Assembly: GCA_041581935.1 (NCBI GenBank)
Contig: JBFICP010000061.1
Span: 1-15,042, forward strand
Direction of reading: 5' to 3'
Source: JAABYT01 sp041581935
GTDB taxonomy: Bacteria > Pseudomonadota > Gammaproteobacteria > HK1
DNA length: 15,042 nucleotides
Shown here: one piece after another, positions 14,986 to 15,042 of the stretch
How positions within the stretch are numbered: the first letter of the stretch is position 1
Layout of the letters: every line of letters begins with the position of its first letter
Made by a program: the position numbers and the translations under genes
Notes under the pieces: generated by a model
Seen by the model: only the letters and a program-made list of their open reading frames with translations
What the model was told of the DNA's origin: nothing
The model's database searches: none

Positions 14986-15042
14986 TCAAACCCTTTCGAT
15001 GATCCGTTCGCCGAACAGTCCCTGCGGCCGGAAAAATAAAAA
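14986..15042 (-). CDS. ABC transporter permease, LivH-like (C-terminal 18 codons only)
   Basis: The leftward frame entering from the right edge reads FLFFRPQGLFGERIIERV and then TGA (14986-14988). A final hydrophobic patch followed by RPQGLFGE is the usual C-terminus of LivH/LivM permeases. It lies six bases before the LivM-like start on the same strand, which is the normal LivH-LivM order. Only the tail is visible, so the family call rests on this short match and on context. Confidence 0.75.
   Translation of the reverse strand, partial: FLFFRPQGLFGERIIERV

Overview
The window is GC-rich DNA from a Gram-negative bacterium, most likely an environmental proteobacterium. The grounds are dense coding, Sec signal peptides, a periplasmic-binding-protein ABC importer and several CoA-ligase genes. 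The sequence does not fix the class or genus. I see no rRNA, tRNA, CRISPR array, insertion sequence or phage gene.

Left part (1-6296): two transcription units diverge from about 1769-1932. Leftward run a YciA-type acyl-CoA thioesterase and acetoacetyl-CoA synthetase (aacS, cut by the left edge), five bases apart. Rightward run an AlkK/DmdB-type acyl-CoA ligase, a TTC38-type TPR protein six bases later, and an MFS transporter. A 26-bp perfect palindrome sits in the first codons of the MFS gene.

Middle (6297-7353): one isolated leftward gene encodes a secreted protein made of ten 18-residue Cys-rich repeats. It is visibly AT-richer than its neighbours and has no obvious partner gene. This is the most unusual item in the window. 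The 302 bases upstream of it hold no gene I can support.

Right part (7354-15042): eight leftward genes in a row. In transcription order they are a LivH-like permease (last 18 codons only), LivM-like permease, periplasmic substrate-binding protein, LivF-like ATPase, PaaK-like CoA ligase with a non-canonical phosphate loop, a 4Fe-4S protein, a SAM methyltransferase and a TDA3-like FAD oxidoreductase. The first five look like an uptake-and-activation operon for an organic (possibly aromatic) acid. The last three have wider gaps and may be a looser extension. The LivG partner is not in view and probably lies beyond the right edge.

Overall theme: acid uptake and CoA-thioester metabolism. There are three adenylate-forming CoA ligases and one thioesterase in 15 kb, plus an orphan repeat protein of unknown function.
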